NCBI GenBank assembly: GCA_022828595.1
Contig: JAKGHH010000005.1
Coordinates: forward strand, 30,268,193 to 30,332,192
Length of the DNA: 64,000 bases
Source: Nelumbo lutea
Lineage: Eukaryota > Streptophyta > Magnoliopsida > Proteales > Nelumbonaceae
Direction: 5' to 3'
Positions 30,027 through 41,347 of this stretch are shown one piece after another (the first letter of the stretch is position 1; every line of letters begins with the position of its first letter). Below the pieces are notes generated by a model. That model was not told the origin of the DNA. It saw only the letters and a program-made list of their open reading frames with translations, and ran no database searches. The position numbers and the translations under genes are program-made.

Positions 30027-30917
30027 TGGAGGGTGATTTGGTCCGACCTCGCAGCACGAGTACACATGGGCGTGACCTTGCTCAAACAGTGACTCAGCAT
30101 GACAGCGCAAGGAGCGTGAGCACAACTCGGAGGGAAAGTCCCACCGAGTTCAGCTCAGCAACTCAGTAGGTAAACTACTCGCCAGAAGCCGCCTTACCCG
30201 CACCTCCTCCCCGGGGTTAAGGCAGTTCGGGGGATCCCGAGTTCGGGGTGCCCTGACCTCTTTTAAGACCCGAGCTCCTCCCAATGGACCTTGGGCCACT
30301 CCCAGGCAAGAACATACCGATCCTTCTCTGGACACCCCGAGGCACAGACACCTTGGGTCAACTAGATCGGCATAACCGGCTACAGGAAGCCTGTCACTCA
30401 AAGGACAGCCCGACTCAGGGTAATTCGCGGGAGGGTAGTTCGGTATACCATAGGAGGGCTTCCTGCTCGACCGTCGTACCTGGAAAATCAGTGGATAGCA
30501 AGCATGTTCCTCGTCAGATAGCGTCGCGCCTGCCACCTTTAGAAAGGTGTCCCGCACCTGACAGACACGTACCCTGCAACGACGGCCCCGTGCGTGCCAC
30601 CTCAGCCTTGCTTGTAACGACTGTGGCAGACTGACAATGGCGGTTATACCTGCCCTATCAAAAGTCAGAGGGTCTGAAGCAACGAAATTCAATTATAAGG
30701 GGCATATTCTCAAGGACCAAGGTACCTTCGAATCACCTGCGCAATCTGCACTCTTAGCCTTCGTTTACCCTTTGCTTCTTGCACACAATACTAACTTAAA
30801 CATCGGAGCGTTCCCACCGGGAAACCCCCTGGGAGTTCTTCCTCTTTCCTCTCATCTCAGGTACCCCTCAGGAGCCACACGAGTTCCAGCTAGGAGTGAC
30901 CGGATCCCGCTACATCA
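30027..30917 (+). repeat. 3' LTR of inner element (full length)
   Basis: About 891 bp, TGGAGGGTG to CTACATCA. The left boundary is set by the polypurine tract and a TG dinucleotide, since the 5' copy is truncated. The right boundary matches the 5' remnant exactly. Confidence 0.82.
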
Positions 30918-31703
30918 GTAGTGAAGAGCCTGAAAGCCGAGACCCACATCTCGGAACTAGCTGATACCTTCGACACCTTGCGAAAGTATAACATGAAACT
31001 CAACCCCAGCAAGTGTGCCTTTGAAGTCACACAAGGCAAGTTTCTAGGTTTCGTCGTCACTCAGAGGGGCATTGAGGCTAATCCTGAGAAGATACAGGCC
31101 ATACTAGACATGGCACCCCCGCGGATGATGAAGGAGACCCAAAAACACACCGGTCGAATAGCAGCCCTCAATCGCTTCTTGTCAAAGTCCGCCGACCACT
31201 GCCTACCCTTCTTTCGTGCCATCAAGAAGTTGAAAGAGTTTCAATGGACAGAGGAGTGCTAGTGCACCTTTGACAAGCTCAAGGCGTATCTCACTTTGCC
31301 TCTCCTTCTCACCCGGCCGGAAGAAGGGGAAACCCTGTATTTGTACATCTCGACCAAGGACGAAGCAATTAGTTCAGTCCTCATCTAGGAAGATAGCATG
31401 CAGAAGCTAGTGTACTATGCTAGCAAGGTCCTCTGAGACGCCGAGACCAGGTACCCTGAGATAGAAAAGTTGGCTTTTGCACTCATGATTTCTGCAAGGA
31501 AACTCCGGCCGTATTTCAAAGCCCACATTGTAGTGGTCCTAATGAACCAACCCCTCAAGGACGTCCTTGCCAAACCTAAGACCTCGGGACACCTGACAAA
31601 GTGGGCCATTGAGCTGTCTGAGTTTGACATCCAATACCAGCAGAGGCCTGCGATCAAAGCACAAGCTCTGTTAGATTTCATAGTAGAATGCACCTTCAGC
31701 TGA
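30918..31703 (+). pseudogene. Outer element RT C-terminal part and RNase H
   Basis: Resumes directly after the inner LTR in the middle of RT (VVKSLKAETHISELADTFDT, NPSKCAFEVTQGKFLGF, LSKSADHCLPFF), with a TAG at 31260-31262. RNase H follows (PEEGETLYLYIS, KLVYYASKVL, FALMISARKLRPYFKAH, AQALLDFIVECTFS) to a TGA. The RT palm with its YVDD box is not present on either side of the nested element, so about 0.5-0.7 kb of outer pol is missing at the junction. Confidence 0.85.
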
Positions 31704-32167
31704 GCCCTCCACCAACCCCCAGAAAATGTTGAGGGAGATCATGTGGGCGACGAGGCTCAACCCCGATGGAAGCTTTTTGTTAACAGCTCTTCTAATGATA
31801 AAGGAAGTGGAGCGAGCCTGTCCACGCGAATGCGAGCACTGGTCCGACCAGAAAGTCATCTTGCACACAGACCCTCGGGCCTTATAGGCCCTCAACTTAA
31901 ATAGCCTCCAGCTTCATAGGTCCTTGGCCCAAATGGCGGCACCAGAGCATCCGCACTCAGCGCACCTCCTGGGTCACTTGTCCAAAGCAGTAGTGCTATA
32001 GACCACTCACAGCCTTGACCCAACTTACGAAGATGAACCAAGCAATGACGCAAAAGAGGACACCACTACAGGGTACACCTCGGCTACCAGGCCCACTGGT
32101 GCTCACCGTTACTCCTCCCATAAGCCAAAGCAGAATTTTCCTCCTTGACCTCGGGAGTGGGGGCAAG
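31704..32167 (+). pseudogene. Outer element second RNase H relic and polypurine tract
   Basis: Starts WKLFVNSSSNDKGSGASLST, equivalent to the first strand of the second RNase H, where an Asn replaces the catalytic Asp of the HVDGS-type motif. The frame then decays and no integrase follows. The sequence ends in GGGAGTGGGGGCAAG before the LTR. Confidence 0.7.
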
Positions 32168-32639
32168 TGATGCAGGGTAACCCAACCCAGCCCACAAGTG
32201 CCAGACCTAGGAACGAGATCCACTATAGCAGGAGTTACTCTACTCCCCTTGTACGGAGCCAATCGTAGAGTGCCCACGCATCCCCGCAGAGCTCTTTGAC
32301 TGCCCTCGTACGACACCTATCTCAAGCGTTCATCTCCACCTACGTCTGGACTTGGAATTGATATCAAAAGCTTCATTCTAATTCTTCTCTTCGTACCTTG
32401 TACTTACTTGACCGTTGGAGACTCTGCCTAGGGTTCTCACTCGGGGCCTTTGACGTATTCTACCTTGCAACACCTCAGCCACGTGCCTTTGGCTTCTACA
32501 GTATTCGGAGCCCTCTCCGCCTCGGCCAGCATACCTCGGCCTCAGCAACAAGCTCCTCGAACCCTCGAAGTCTTCGGCCAACCTTTGGAGTCTAGGGGTG
32601 AAATTACTTTGTTGTCCTCGGCCATCCTGAGCAACAATA
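32168..32639 (+). repeat. 3' LTR of outer element, core promoter deleted
   Basis: 472 bp against 567 bp for the 5' LTR. The difference is mainly an about 73-bp deletion removing the TATA box and the AAAG tract (the join is at CTCCACCTAC|GTCTGGACTTGG, about 32,345) and a smaller deletion near 32,190. Confidence 0.9.
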
Positions 32640-32644
32640 GTTAT

Positions 32645-35070
32645 CATGTTTGCAGTTGTTAAGTAGGACCTACAGCTCATTTCCTTAATCGTATACAACA
32701 CTGTGACACATTATGAATTGTTCAATTGTTTTTTTCTTGGACAAATGTGCAAAGTGCTCAACATGCCTAGAAGGTATTTGCATACATGTTACTTTAGTGG
32801 TTGGTTGATAATTTTTCTTCCAACTAATTTCTTTATTTCCTTTTAGTTAAAAAGTAAGCAGAAAATGTTTTTAGGCTTAAGTGTAAGTCATTTAATGGTC
32901 ATCTTAGATAATGACTTCTGCTATTCAATGGTTATTTGTGTTGAAGGAGGTTAGGATCCATCATATGGATGGTTGAACCATGCTAGATGGCTGGTGAAAT
33001 TTCAAAAATTTTCTTAGCCTTCCGGGAATTTAATTCCCTAATTTTTGAAAAACTGCATTTTTCTAGGATCGATCTTGCACCTTAAACCGGATCATATTTG
33101 AAACCAAACAAGAGGGAGATGTATACCTAATACGGATTCCAAAAATGTAGCTCCCAAGGTTGTAGTTCACACCCAAATCAGTCCCTAAAACTTGCTTGCA
33201 CTGAAGATGGTGTAGGTTGAAGTTGAAGCTGGTTCAACAATGCAATTTTCAACAAAACTACAATCCAACAGCTTGGATCAAACTGGGGAGGTGAGCATGA
33301 ATTTTGTCTGTACTTTTCTTGAAAAAATCAGAGAAACAATTGATCAAGATCAATCCCAAAAGCTGAGATCAAACTAGGGTCTCTTGGGCGACAAGAGAAG
33401 AAGAGAGATAGCAGAATTCGCAGTGTTTTCTTGAGCAGTTTGATCTCTTCTTCTTTTATCCTTTATGGAACACTTCTCCTAATCGAATTAGGAGACTATC
33501 CAAATATTTATTTGGATCTGGACTCTAGCAAGAGATAAGTCATATCCACTTAAGAGAATGAGTGCTCCATACCCATTTCCAAACCTAGATTCTCCCATGT
33601 CATCATATGACAACTTAAGCAGTCACGCGACACCTTAATTAATCATATTAATTCTGGCTTTAGGCCCATTAGCTATATGACTCAAGACCCAAGTGTGTTG
33701 TTTGGCCAATTTAGGTTTGATTTGTATGGCGTGGGACCCCACAGTATCTTCACATAAGCCCACATGAATTTGGCCCAGCCTCTATGAAAAGGCCTGGTTG
33801 AATTCACTACCAAACGCAGTGAACCCCTGAGCTCATCATTATGGGCTCAAAATGGGCCCAACATTTATAGTTAAATGATCATTGAATCCAGTTATCTTAT
33901 AAACACCCAAGGATAATGGAGTTAAGTAAAATATAGCCCATCAGGTAATCAGCCTTTGACGGTCTATTATACTTAACATTTCAACCCACAATGATCAAAC
34001 ACTACCAACAGGGAATGTTCTCTCCCCTGACTTTAAGGTGTAGTGTCACACTCTCTACTCGGATGGATCCGAGAATTAAAACCTTTTGCAAAAACTTTTC
34101 TTAAAACACACACGCACACAGTATATATATATATATATATATATATCAAACACAATTGAAATCCACTGTCGATAGTTTAATTTTCCATCAGAGAGGGTAC
34201 ATTCCTAATTATTTACTTTGTCTGACAAAGGGGCTGATCCTTTCACTATAATCACCCACTTAAGTAAATTTTCAGATTGCCCCAACATACCCAGGTTTTG
34301 ACCCACAAAGGATCTCACTAATTGGCATATCAAAGACGATCCAATCTGACACCCAGTGCAATACCATAATCAAATCTAGGGATTATGTGTAACTTTCTAG
34401 TTTTGCCCATCAATCTCCAAGGTCCAGGGCATACTTGGAAAATGGTAGATGTTAAGTTGCCCCAACTTCTTTGGCAGCACATCAGTGTCAGCCTAGGCTG
34501 GATAAACTCCCTAAGTCTATCCAAAGGCTAAGATCATTCTAAACTGACATGAGTCTCATAAGTGTCTAGTTTAAGGGGTAAATTCACAGAAACATACCAA
34601 TGACAATATAAAACAATAATATACTTTTATTCATTTACAATAAATGTATCTGCACATCAATTTGATTGGGGCTAAGGGGATACACTGTCTAACATGTGTA
34701 AATTAGCATAATAGCTTTGTTTACTTCTAACCATTAATAGTAATTATTTTCATAGGTTTTACGTTATTACAAAACATGAGATTAGTTAAGAGTGGCATCT
34801 CCTATTCTCTATAAATTTTGTATTTCATCGGGATGAACTGTATTTGTATATAATGTTGTTGAATATAATTTTATCATTGATTTGGCGCACTAATGTTTCA
34901 ATCTGATGCATTTGCAATCAACATTATATGCATATTATAAAATTTAGATCTTGGTATTTTGTGAGGATAGTCTTTTTTATGTATTATATAATTGTCGTAG
35001 GACTTCAACAATATGTAAACTTTCATATATGCCCAAATATAAAAGTATAGTTATACATCATCATGAATAT
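32645..35070. other. Gene-free region, partly LTR-like, unclassified
   Basis: No coding signal. About 33,000-34,650 has the texture of a plant retrotransposon LTR or leader (dense ATGGGCCCAACA-type and GGGACCCCACA motifs, many short inverted segments), but I find no second LTR copy, PBS or polypurine tract in the window; a solo LTR is possible. An (AC)/(TA) microsatellite is at about 34,107-34,146. Confidence 0.35.
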
Positions 35071-35077
35071 CAAATAC

Positions 35078-35104
35078 CTCGTGCATCGCACAAGCCATTC
35101 CACT
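35078..35104 (+). mobile_element. Helitron-like 3' terminus
   Basis: ACCTCGTGCATCGCACAAG forms the short GC hairpin (CGTGC/GCAC) that precedes Helitron 3' ends, followed by CCATTCCACTAG and a host-like T. I could not locate its TC 5' end; a 5'-end-like TCTATCTATAAAAGTGTGAA lies downstream at about 35,573 and would belong to a different copy. Confidence 0.55.
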
Positions 35105-36000
35105 AGTTTGTATTAAAATTGATCATATTTTTTATTGTAATAATTTACCTAGATATAATTATCCATTTATTTATTTTACCTGAATTAATCACATATATAT
35201 AATATTGTTAAATATTGTTCAAATATATTTTTCTATCATAGTTAATTTATATATATATATATATATTTTATTAAATTGTGTTCTATTCAATGTAATACTC
35301 CTTTTAAATTTTATTTTACATTATAAAATTGTGTACCAAATAAAAAATATCTTTACTTAATTTATATATCTTTTAAATCTTTCTTCAAACCCCCCTTATA
35401 GAACGATGAAGGTCTTGGCCAGCAGAGGACTTAGCATGTGGTATTTGTCCCATCGGATCAATTTGTGGCAATTTTTGGGTACTTGACTTGTGTTAACCCT
35501 AATAGGATCAACTTATGAAAACCATATAGAATTTTGGTTTAAACCTTAAGGTACCCAATCTATATCTATATCTCTATCTATAAAAGTGTGAATGGGGCGG
35601 GGTGTAATGGCTCCTGGAATTTTCATTGGATAGAGAGTACCCCCATTCTAAATTTTGAGTGGCAACAATATAAATGGCAAAGATGCCTTTTTGTATTCAA
35701 ATCAACTTCTCATAATCATTTTATTGTAACTGAATTAAATTATTGGTGTAGTGATTGTTACCAAGGCCAATTTGCTGAAGAGAAGATTTTGTAGACTTTT
35801 AACATTTGGCAATGGAAAGAGAGCAATCAGTGCATTCTTGCAAACTGTTGAAGGGAGGATTTATTGTGGATGAACGGATTGATTTTTATTTTTGTATTTT
35901 TTGAATGTCAAACTGTTGATAAAAGTTTGTGCAAAGTTGTAGTATTGCGCAATCGAAATTCATCGGCTTCATTTGTAATGCTTCGTTGTAAAACTATAGA
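35105..36000. other. AT-rich spacer with a Helitron-5'-end-like start at about 35,573
   Basis: Low-complexity AT sequence, then TCTCTATCTATAAAAGTG at about 35,571. A short ORF at 35,588-35,794 has no recognisable family. Nothing else supported. Confidence 0.3.
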
Positions 36001-36001
36001 G

Positions 36002-37182
36002 TATAATTTAGGACAAATTTCTTAAACTACCTTATAGTTTAGGTAGATAATTGATTAATTATATTCTTATTATTTAAAAATTAATCAAGGCAATCCTATT
36101 ATTTTTGATAATTAACTAATACTTTTCTTACGGTTAATGTTCCGTTTTAAATGTGTATCACATGATTGTTATAACTTTTAAAAATACCCAAATTACCCTT
36201 ATTAGAAATTCCAACATTGGCTTTGGCTCTGACGTCCCCTCTGGCACCGACTTTGATGCATTGGCACTGGCATCTCCGGCACCGACTCTTAATTGCCTGT
36301 GACCCAGCAAACAATTCCAGCAATTAAGCGATCAAACCGTCGGAAACAATTGCAAAAGAACTGATTTGGGGTGACTTTCGACAGAGAAAGGCGTCTAGAA
36401 AAAAAGAGTTTAAACTTCACCTTAGGTTAGTTGTGTTGAGACGACACAATATCAGTTGCGCACTCACTCACTCTCACTCTCTCTCTCTCTCTCTCTCCCG
36501 TCTCTCTCACTTGTTCTCTCTAGAATGGAAAGAAACAGCAGTGGCAGAGGGAACCAAAGGAGTCCGATGGTCGCTTGTTCTCTCTTTCTATCTCTCGATT
36601 TTGGATTAACCAAATTCGCTACTGCCGCTACAACTTCTGGCGGCGGCGGCGATCTTCTTCTTCCTCCACCCCCTTTTCTATCTATTTTTCAATTGACAAA
36701 ATTGTTGTCGTTGCTGCCTCCACCCTCTTCTCATTTCCTCTATGTATTTCGAGTTGCGTGTTTTGCCGCCGGAACTGTTCAGAGATGAGTCCCACTACAC
36801 CATCTTTGCATTTTCTATTTTTAATTAAATCTCTTGCTTTGAAAACCACTTCTGGGTTTGTTCAGTTAGTAATTCAAGATTTTTGTATATATAGAAGTGG
36901 TGGGTTCAAATTGTCATATCTGAATTGTTGGGGCTAGTAGAGATGGGTAGTAGATTGTCATAGAAGATTGTCCTCATTTTTTCATTTTATTTTGAAAATT
37001 TGAAGAAGAATAAAGGGTAAAATAGTATTTTTTGTCTTTCCATTAATGGATGCTAAGAATAAGGGAAGTATTAGTAGATTGTCAGAAATAGTAGGAGTAG
37101 CATTAGTCAATTTTTAAACAAAAGGTGCACAGCCAATTAGTTAAACCATAAGGGTCCTTTAAGAAATTTACCTTATAATTTA
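36002..37182. mobile_element. Putative non-autonomous DNA element with long inverted ends
   Basis: Left TATAATTTAGGACAAATTTC followed by TTAAACTACCTTATAGTTTA; the right end inverted reads TAAATTATAAGGTAAATTTC then TTAAAGGACCCTTATGGTTTA. Similarity extends over about 45 bp. The interior carries a (CT)n tract and no transposase. No clear TSD. The AAATTTC ends resemble those of the 2935-3563 MITE. Confidence 0.45.
36466..36514. repeat. (CT)n microsatellite
   Basis: CTCACT then an uninterrupted CT run and mixed CTCT sequence. It makes the surrounding ORFs appear Ser/Leu-rich. Confidence 0.9.
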
Positions 37183-37189
37183 ATATGGA

Positions 37190-38640
37190 AGAATGGTCAG
37201 AAAAGGCTTCATGGGAGCTCCCAAAATTTACTATTGAATTTAAGAAGAAAGTCGAGATGTGTTCCTGCTTGACCATTGGATTGAAAACATTCTAGAAGAC
37301 TTGCCTATGCTTGAAAATCCTATTTGTGATAGAAAATGCCCCTATATATCATTGGCAGAGTACAAGTTTGAGTTCACAACAACAACGAGTGGAAGAAGAA
37401 AGGGAGTTGATGATTCTCTTGCTTGTAGTATTATGCATCTAAGGTATCTTTGTCTCTTCTGAGGTGAGAGTTTTTAGCAAATGGATTTTCTACTTATGTT
37501 GACATTTTTGATTGCATATATTTTTTTTTCTGGTTTTGGGTTGCATATTTTTCTAGTTGCACATCAGCCACCTCTTCAACCAGGTATTTGTTCCCCACAA
37601 TTGTAGGCCTTCTTGAATACTTGGTTTGGTTTACATGGTTGAGTAACTCTTTGTTGCAAGCTTGGCTTAGGTAGTGGTCTAACACCAATTCCAACCAATT
37701 ACACAAAATTATTAGAGATAGAGAGATTGAAAATCATTTATCCTCTAATAAATGGAGTTTGCTATGTAGCTTCTATGGTCTTAGGACTTCCCCATTTTAT
37801 TGTCATGGCATAGGTCCCTTTTATCTTATACAACTTCTCAATTGGGGGCCAGATTGACACAATAATTAATGTGATTTTGAACTTAAATATATGTTAGAGG
37901 TGCTAACTAGCTAGCTGGTTGTAGCGGAGACCTAGAGTCCTACCTCCATCAGGGTTGGGGAATCTAGGGAATCTTAGGGAGGATTCCCTATTGTGCAACC
38001 CCATTTTGTTGAAAAGACAAAATATTAAGACTCTATTTATTTATAGTGCAAATATTAAAGGGATAGAAATTTTAATTGCAACCATTTCAGAGTTGCACTG
38101 ATTTCTTTGTAAGTACGATCATATAAAAAAATTCCACTTTCATTATTTATTTATTTATTTATTGTAGAAACTATGGCAAAAAGGAATTAATATTCAATTT
38201 CCTTCAAAAATGTCCTGAATGAATTGAGCTTGAGAATGGGCTTGCCACATGCAAAAGTTGTAGTTGAAGTTGTGGAGCAGGAATTTAGAGTCGTAAGTAC
38301 TCTTAATATTGGTGGAGACAATTGGAAGTTTTTTTGGAAAAATAGCAAGTACATAGAAAGATATATAACAAAATGCCTCCCATAAGGCAATTAAAAATTG
38401 TGGAGCAGTTCAATATACTAATAAAGGATGTTAACTTTGAAGACTTAAAATATTGCCATTGGAAATGTAAAAAATTTGAAATTGGAATTCAAATTTTATA
38501 GACTGGAATTTCTAAACTAAAGAAGAAGCTAAATAAGGTTGTCCCCACAAATGTCATTGATGAAGATGAAGATCCCGAAGAGGAAGACTACTCAATTGTA
38601 GAAAATTAGATTTTCTGCCCAAAGACCATGAAGAATAAAT
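37190..38640 (+). other. Possible broken gene fragments, family not recognised
   Basis: Two stretches look more protein-like than their surroundings: 37,259-37,462 (FLLDHWIENILEDLPMLENP) and 38,400-38,609 (VEQFNILIKDVNFEDLKYCH, then an acidic end IDEDEDPEEEDYSIVEN before TAG). Both frames are interrupted upstream and I can assign no family. They could be exons of a decayed gene or chance ORFs in repeat DNA. Confidence 0.25.
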
Positions 38641-38886
38641 ACATTTAGTAGGATGGTTTTGCATTTTTTTTCTTTCTCTCTCTTCTTCTTTTTGTTCTGT
38701 AAATAAACATGTGATCAATGAGATGAGACTTGATTTGGTCCCTGCTTTCTTTGATTTGAGTAGTCTTTTTGTTACTAGGCACACAATGTAATCAGTACAC
38801 AAAAGATTGGATGCTGGTTTTTGTGTAGTCTCTTATTGAACAAGTATCACTATGAGCTTCCAAATATCTCTCTACAGCATTCCAAG

Positions 38887-40290
38887 AAAAAACATACCTA
38901 TTGGCTAAATTAGTTAGAGCTTTGCATATATAACTGATTTATTTTTAATTTAGGATGGATGAATCCGAACCTCATCAGCTCCAGACAACTCAATTAGTTC
39001 AATGATCTTAATTTAAATATAGTGTTACTTCATTATCAATTAATAACTAATGAGGTAGTAAGAAGAAAAGACTACTACTTTTACATTAGTAGTAGGAAAA
39101 AAAGGTTGAAGTTTTAAGATAAATCTTAGATATTTAATGGAAGAGAATGTGAAGTTTGAAGTTAATAAATATAAAACCTATTAACTAGGTCAAAACTGAA
39201 CTAATAACATGGGCATAGCAGACCAAGCTCTTGTTTGATGATCTTAATGCATGTAGGCAAGTAAGCCAAGATTTGTTACCTTTAGGTTGTGTTTGGTTTG
39301 AAAGAAAAAGTAGGGAAAGGAAGGGGAAGGGTTTATAAACTTGTTTAGATAGGTGGAGACAGGCTTAGCTAGGCCAACATTAGAGGCCCAGGCTAGCCTG
39401 ATTGGTGTTGGAACCAACAAAGCAAGGGAAGAAAGAAAAGAAAAATACATATTGTTTATTCATGACTAGACCTGTTCATGGGCCGGCTCGGCCTGGCTCG
39501 GCCCCCGGACGGGCTTGAACAGGCTTTTTGGCCCGCAGGCTTAACCTTGGGCCAAAAAGCCCGACCTGCATAAAATTCGAGTTGGGATCGGGTTTTGCCA
39601 AAATAGCCTGGTCTGGCCCGACCTATAGTTAAACCTAAGTAAAAACCCTATGTGATGTCCATTTGAATAAAATTTTTTATTTAAGAAGGTTGTTGATTCA
39701 CTTGTAGGTCCATTGTTCATTTAAATAGGGGAAAAAATATCTGAACTAAAATAGATAATGTCCATTTGAATAGGGAAAAATTCAAATTTCTTTTATTAGG
39801 TCAGGCTTCGGGCTTTTTATCAGGGCCGGGCTCAGGCCCAAATTGTAGGTCCGTTGGTCGGGCCGAGCTCGGGCTCAAGCCTAACATTTTTCTGTTAATA
39901 AAGAGTAAAAGCCCGACTCGATCCCGACCCGGCCTAGCCCATTCCCGACCTGGTCCGGCCCATGAACAGATCTATTCATGACCATATGTCCAGCCAACAG
40001 ATCCACACAACCCATGGCTTGTAGCAGTTTATGGTGTGGCTGTGAAACTTGAAAAGGGTATATGTCAATCAAATAATATTCTATCTATGCAATTTTCATG
40101 CCATGTAAAGAGAACATGATAGCCCAATTTAACAGATTATTTGCCATTATTGTTTCTCTTCCATTGCTTTTTCCCTATTTTCATTGTAGCTAGGTCTTAA
40201 CTCTGTGATATGATTAATTGTATTTTGATAAGTTTTGTTCCGAAACTGTTAGTCAATGTTATAGAGTAGGGGTGGGCAGATTGCTTGATG
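38887..40290. repeat. Local direct duplication, left copy
   Basis: Matches 41,348-43,110 in the same orientation: shared starts AACATACCTA..TGGCTAAATT, shared middle TACATATTGTTTATTCATGAC and shared end TAATCAATGTTATAGAGTAG. This copy contains the 39467-39973 MITE, which the right copy lacks. No coding content. Confidence 0.8.
39467..39973. mobile_element. MITE with 9-bp TSD (ATTCATGAC)
   Basis: TSD ATTCATGAC at 39458-39466 and 39974-39982. Ends are TAGACCTGTTCATGGGCCGG and, inverted, AGATCTGTTCATGGGCCGG. GC-rich arms (repeated GGCTCGG/CCCGACC) contrast with an AT-rich centre. The paralogous copy at 42,046-42,054 has one ATTCATGAC and no element. 9-bp TSD, same general class as 7556-8221. 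Confidence 0.85.
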
Positions 40291-41089
40291 TCCTATTTCA
40301 AGGCAACCATTACTCCATAGGGAATTGGAAGAATGCGTCATATTGTTCTATATATTAGAAAACATGAAGGTTGACTACAATTATGAGGTAGATACAAAGA
40401 GTTAAGATTGTTTCATAATGCCAACTTGTCCTCGTCAGAAATTCATTGAAAAGGAGATGCTAAAAGAAAGGGGGTGAATGTCATTGATGGTTAAGGTTGT
40501 GACAGGTCACCAAACACACCCTTGACAAAAAAAAAAAAAAACAGCTTAGTAATGAAGCCTTGGCCCCAAACATTCCCAAACACACCCTTGATAGGTCACC
40601 CCAAATTCATCTAGGTTTCCTAGATAGCAACCATCAAAATTAAACTTGAGTTTTCCAGCTTGAGGTGGCTGCCAAAATTAAACTTGATGACTTAGCATTA
40701 GAGCATGGCATTGCATGAGTTTTATTTAGATTTCTTGGTTGTGTTCCTCTACCATTTCAAGAAGATCTAAACCATCCCGGACATTTGGAGGGATGATTTA
40801 GCCCACCAAGACACCCATCAGACACAACCATGGAAGCCTTTTAATTGCAAGTGTTCATCCTCCAATCCATCTCAGTTCTATTGCTACAGTTATGGGGAGG
40901 GTGGAGATCTCCTTGACCGATATGTTAACTAGCTATTGACCATTCTTTTTTCTGTCTTTTTAACTTCAATGGATGCTCTTGGCAAGGGCCTTAGGAATGG
41001 AAACTTTTTTGATGAATAAAATGGTACTGAACTAAACAAATAGACCCTTTTGGGCCTCCAACACTCACACACTAAGCCCCTTTTGATAT
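40291..41089. other. Spacer between the two local duplicates, no gene seen
   Basis: Contains a poly-A run at about 40,528-40,542 and a small direct repeat (CCAAACACACCCTTGA at about 40,511 and 40,576). No coding signal. Confidence 0.4.
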
Positions 41090-41092
41090 TAA

Positions 41093-41342
41093 GACTATGT
41101 TTGGTTGTAGTGAGATTTTATTTCCACTAGTACAAATGCATGGGAATGCAAATTATAGTTTAATTTTGTTTTGAGTTTTACTTTATTATGCTTTAGGTCT
41201 TATTTTACTTCATTTGTATTTTAATCAAACAAAATAAGGTAAATTTTGAATTAAAAACATATCATAATTTGCACTGAAATCATTTTCACTACCATGGTCT
41301 TGCATTAGTGCAAATAAATTTGCTTTGCGACCAAACACAGCC
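41093..41342. mobile_element. Tourist-like MITE with TAA TSD
   Basis: TAA at 41090-41092 and 41343-41345. Ends are GACTATGTTTGGTTG and, inverted, GGCTGTGTTTGGTCG. 250 bp, AT-rich and non-coding. The 3-bp TAA TSD and GGNNNTGTTTGG ends fit PIF/Harbinger-derived MITEs. Confidence 0.75.
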
Positions 41343-41347
41343 TAATG

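Larger units (their letters stand above)
20962..30917 (+). mobile_element. Inner Tat-like Ty3/gypsy LTR retrotransposon with antisense ORF
   Basis: Nested in the outer element and in the same orientation. A 5' LTR remnant (20962-21149) is followed by a PBS, gag, protease, RT, RNase H, second (archaeal-type) RNase H, integrase, a tandem-repeat spacer, a spliced minus-strand ORF and the full 3' LTR (30027-30917). A dual RNase H plus an antisense ORF after integrase, without a chromodomain, is the hallmark of the Tat lineage (Grande, Retand, RIRE2-like). Many in-frame stops show it is inactive as an autonomous element. The 5' LTR lacks about 700 bp at its left end. Confidence 0.93.
18104..32644 (+). 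mobile_element. Outer Tat-like Ty3/gypsy LTR retrotransposon, defective, host of a nested element
   Basis: TSD GTTAT is at 18104-18108 and 32640-32644. LTRs are 18109-18675 and 32168-32639 (starts TGATG; 5' LTR ends ACA, the 3' copy ends ATA). A primer-binding site follows the 5' LTR and a polypurine tract GGGAGTGGGGGCAAG precedes the 3' LTR. Internal order: gag, protease, [inner element 20962-30917], RT C-terminal part, RNase H, a broken second RNase H, polypurine tract. The first part of RT and all of integrase are missing, so the element cannot transpose on its own. Ends and TSD are intact, so the insertion itself was canonical and the damage came later. Confidence 0.92.

Noticed and set aside
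20962..30917. Endogenous pararetrovirus (caulimovirid) instead of a retrotransposon
   Set aside because: LTRs, PBS, polypurine tract, integrase with HHCC/DDE and two RNase H domains identify a Ty3/gypsy Tat-like element; no movement or coat protein is present.
36456..36937. Overlapping ORFs of 110 and 120 codons, Ser/Leu rich
   Set aside because: Driven by the CT microsatellite and its low-complexity surroundings inside a putative TIR element; no conserved motif.
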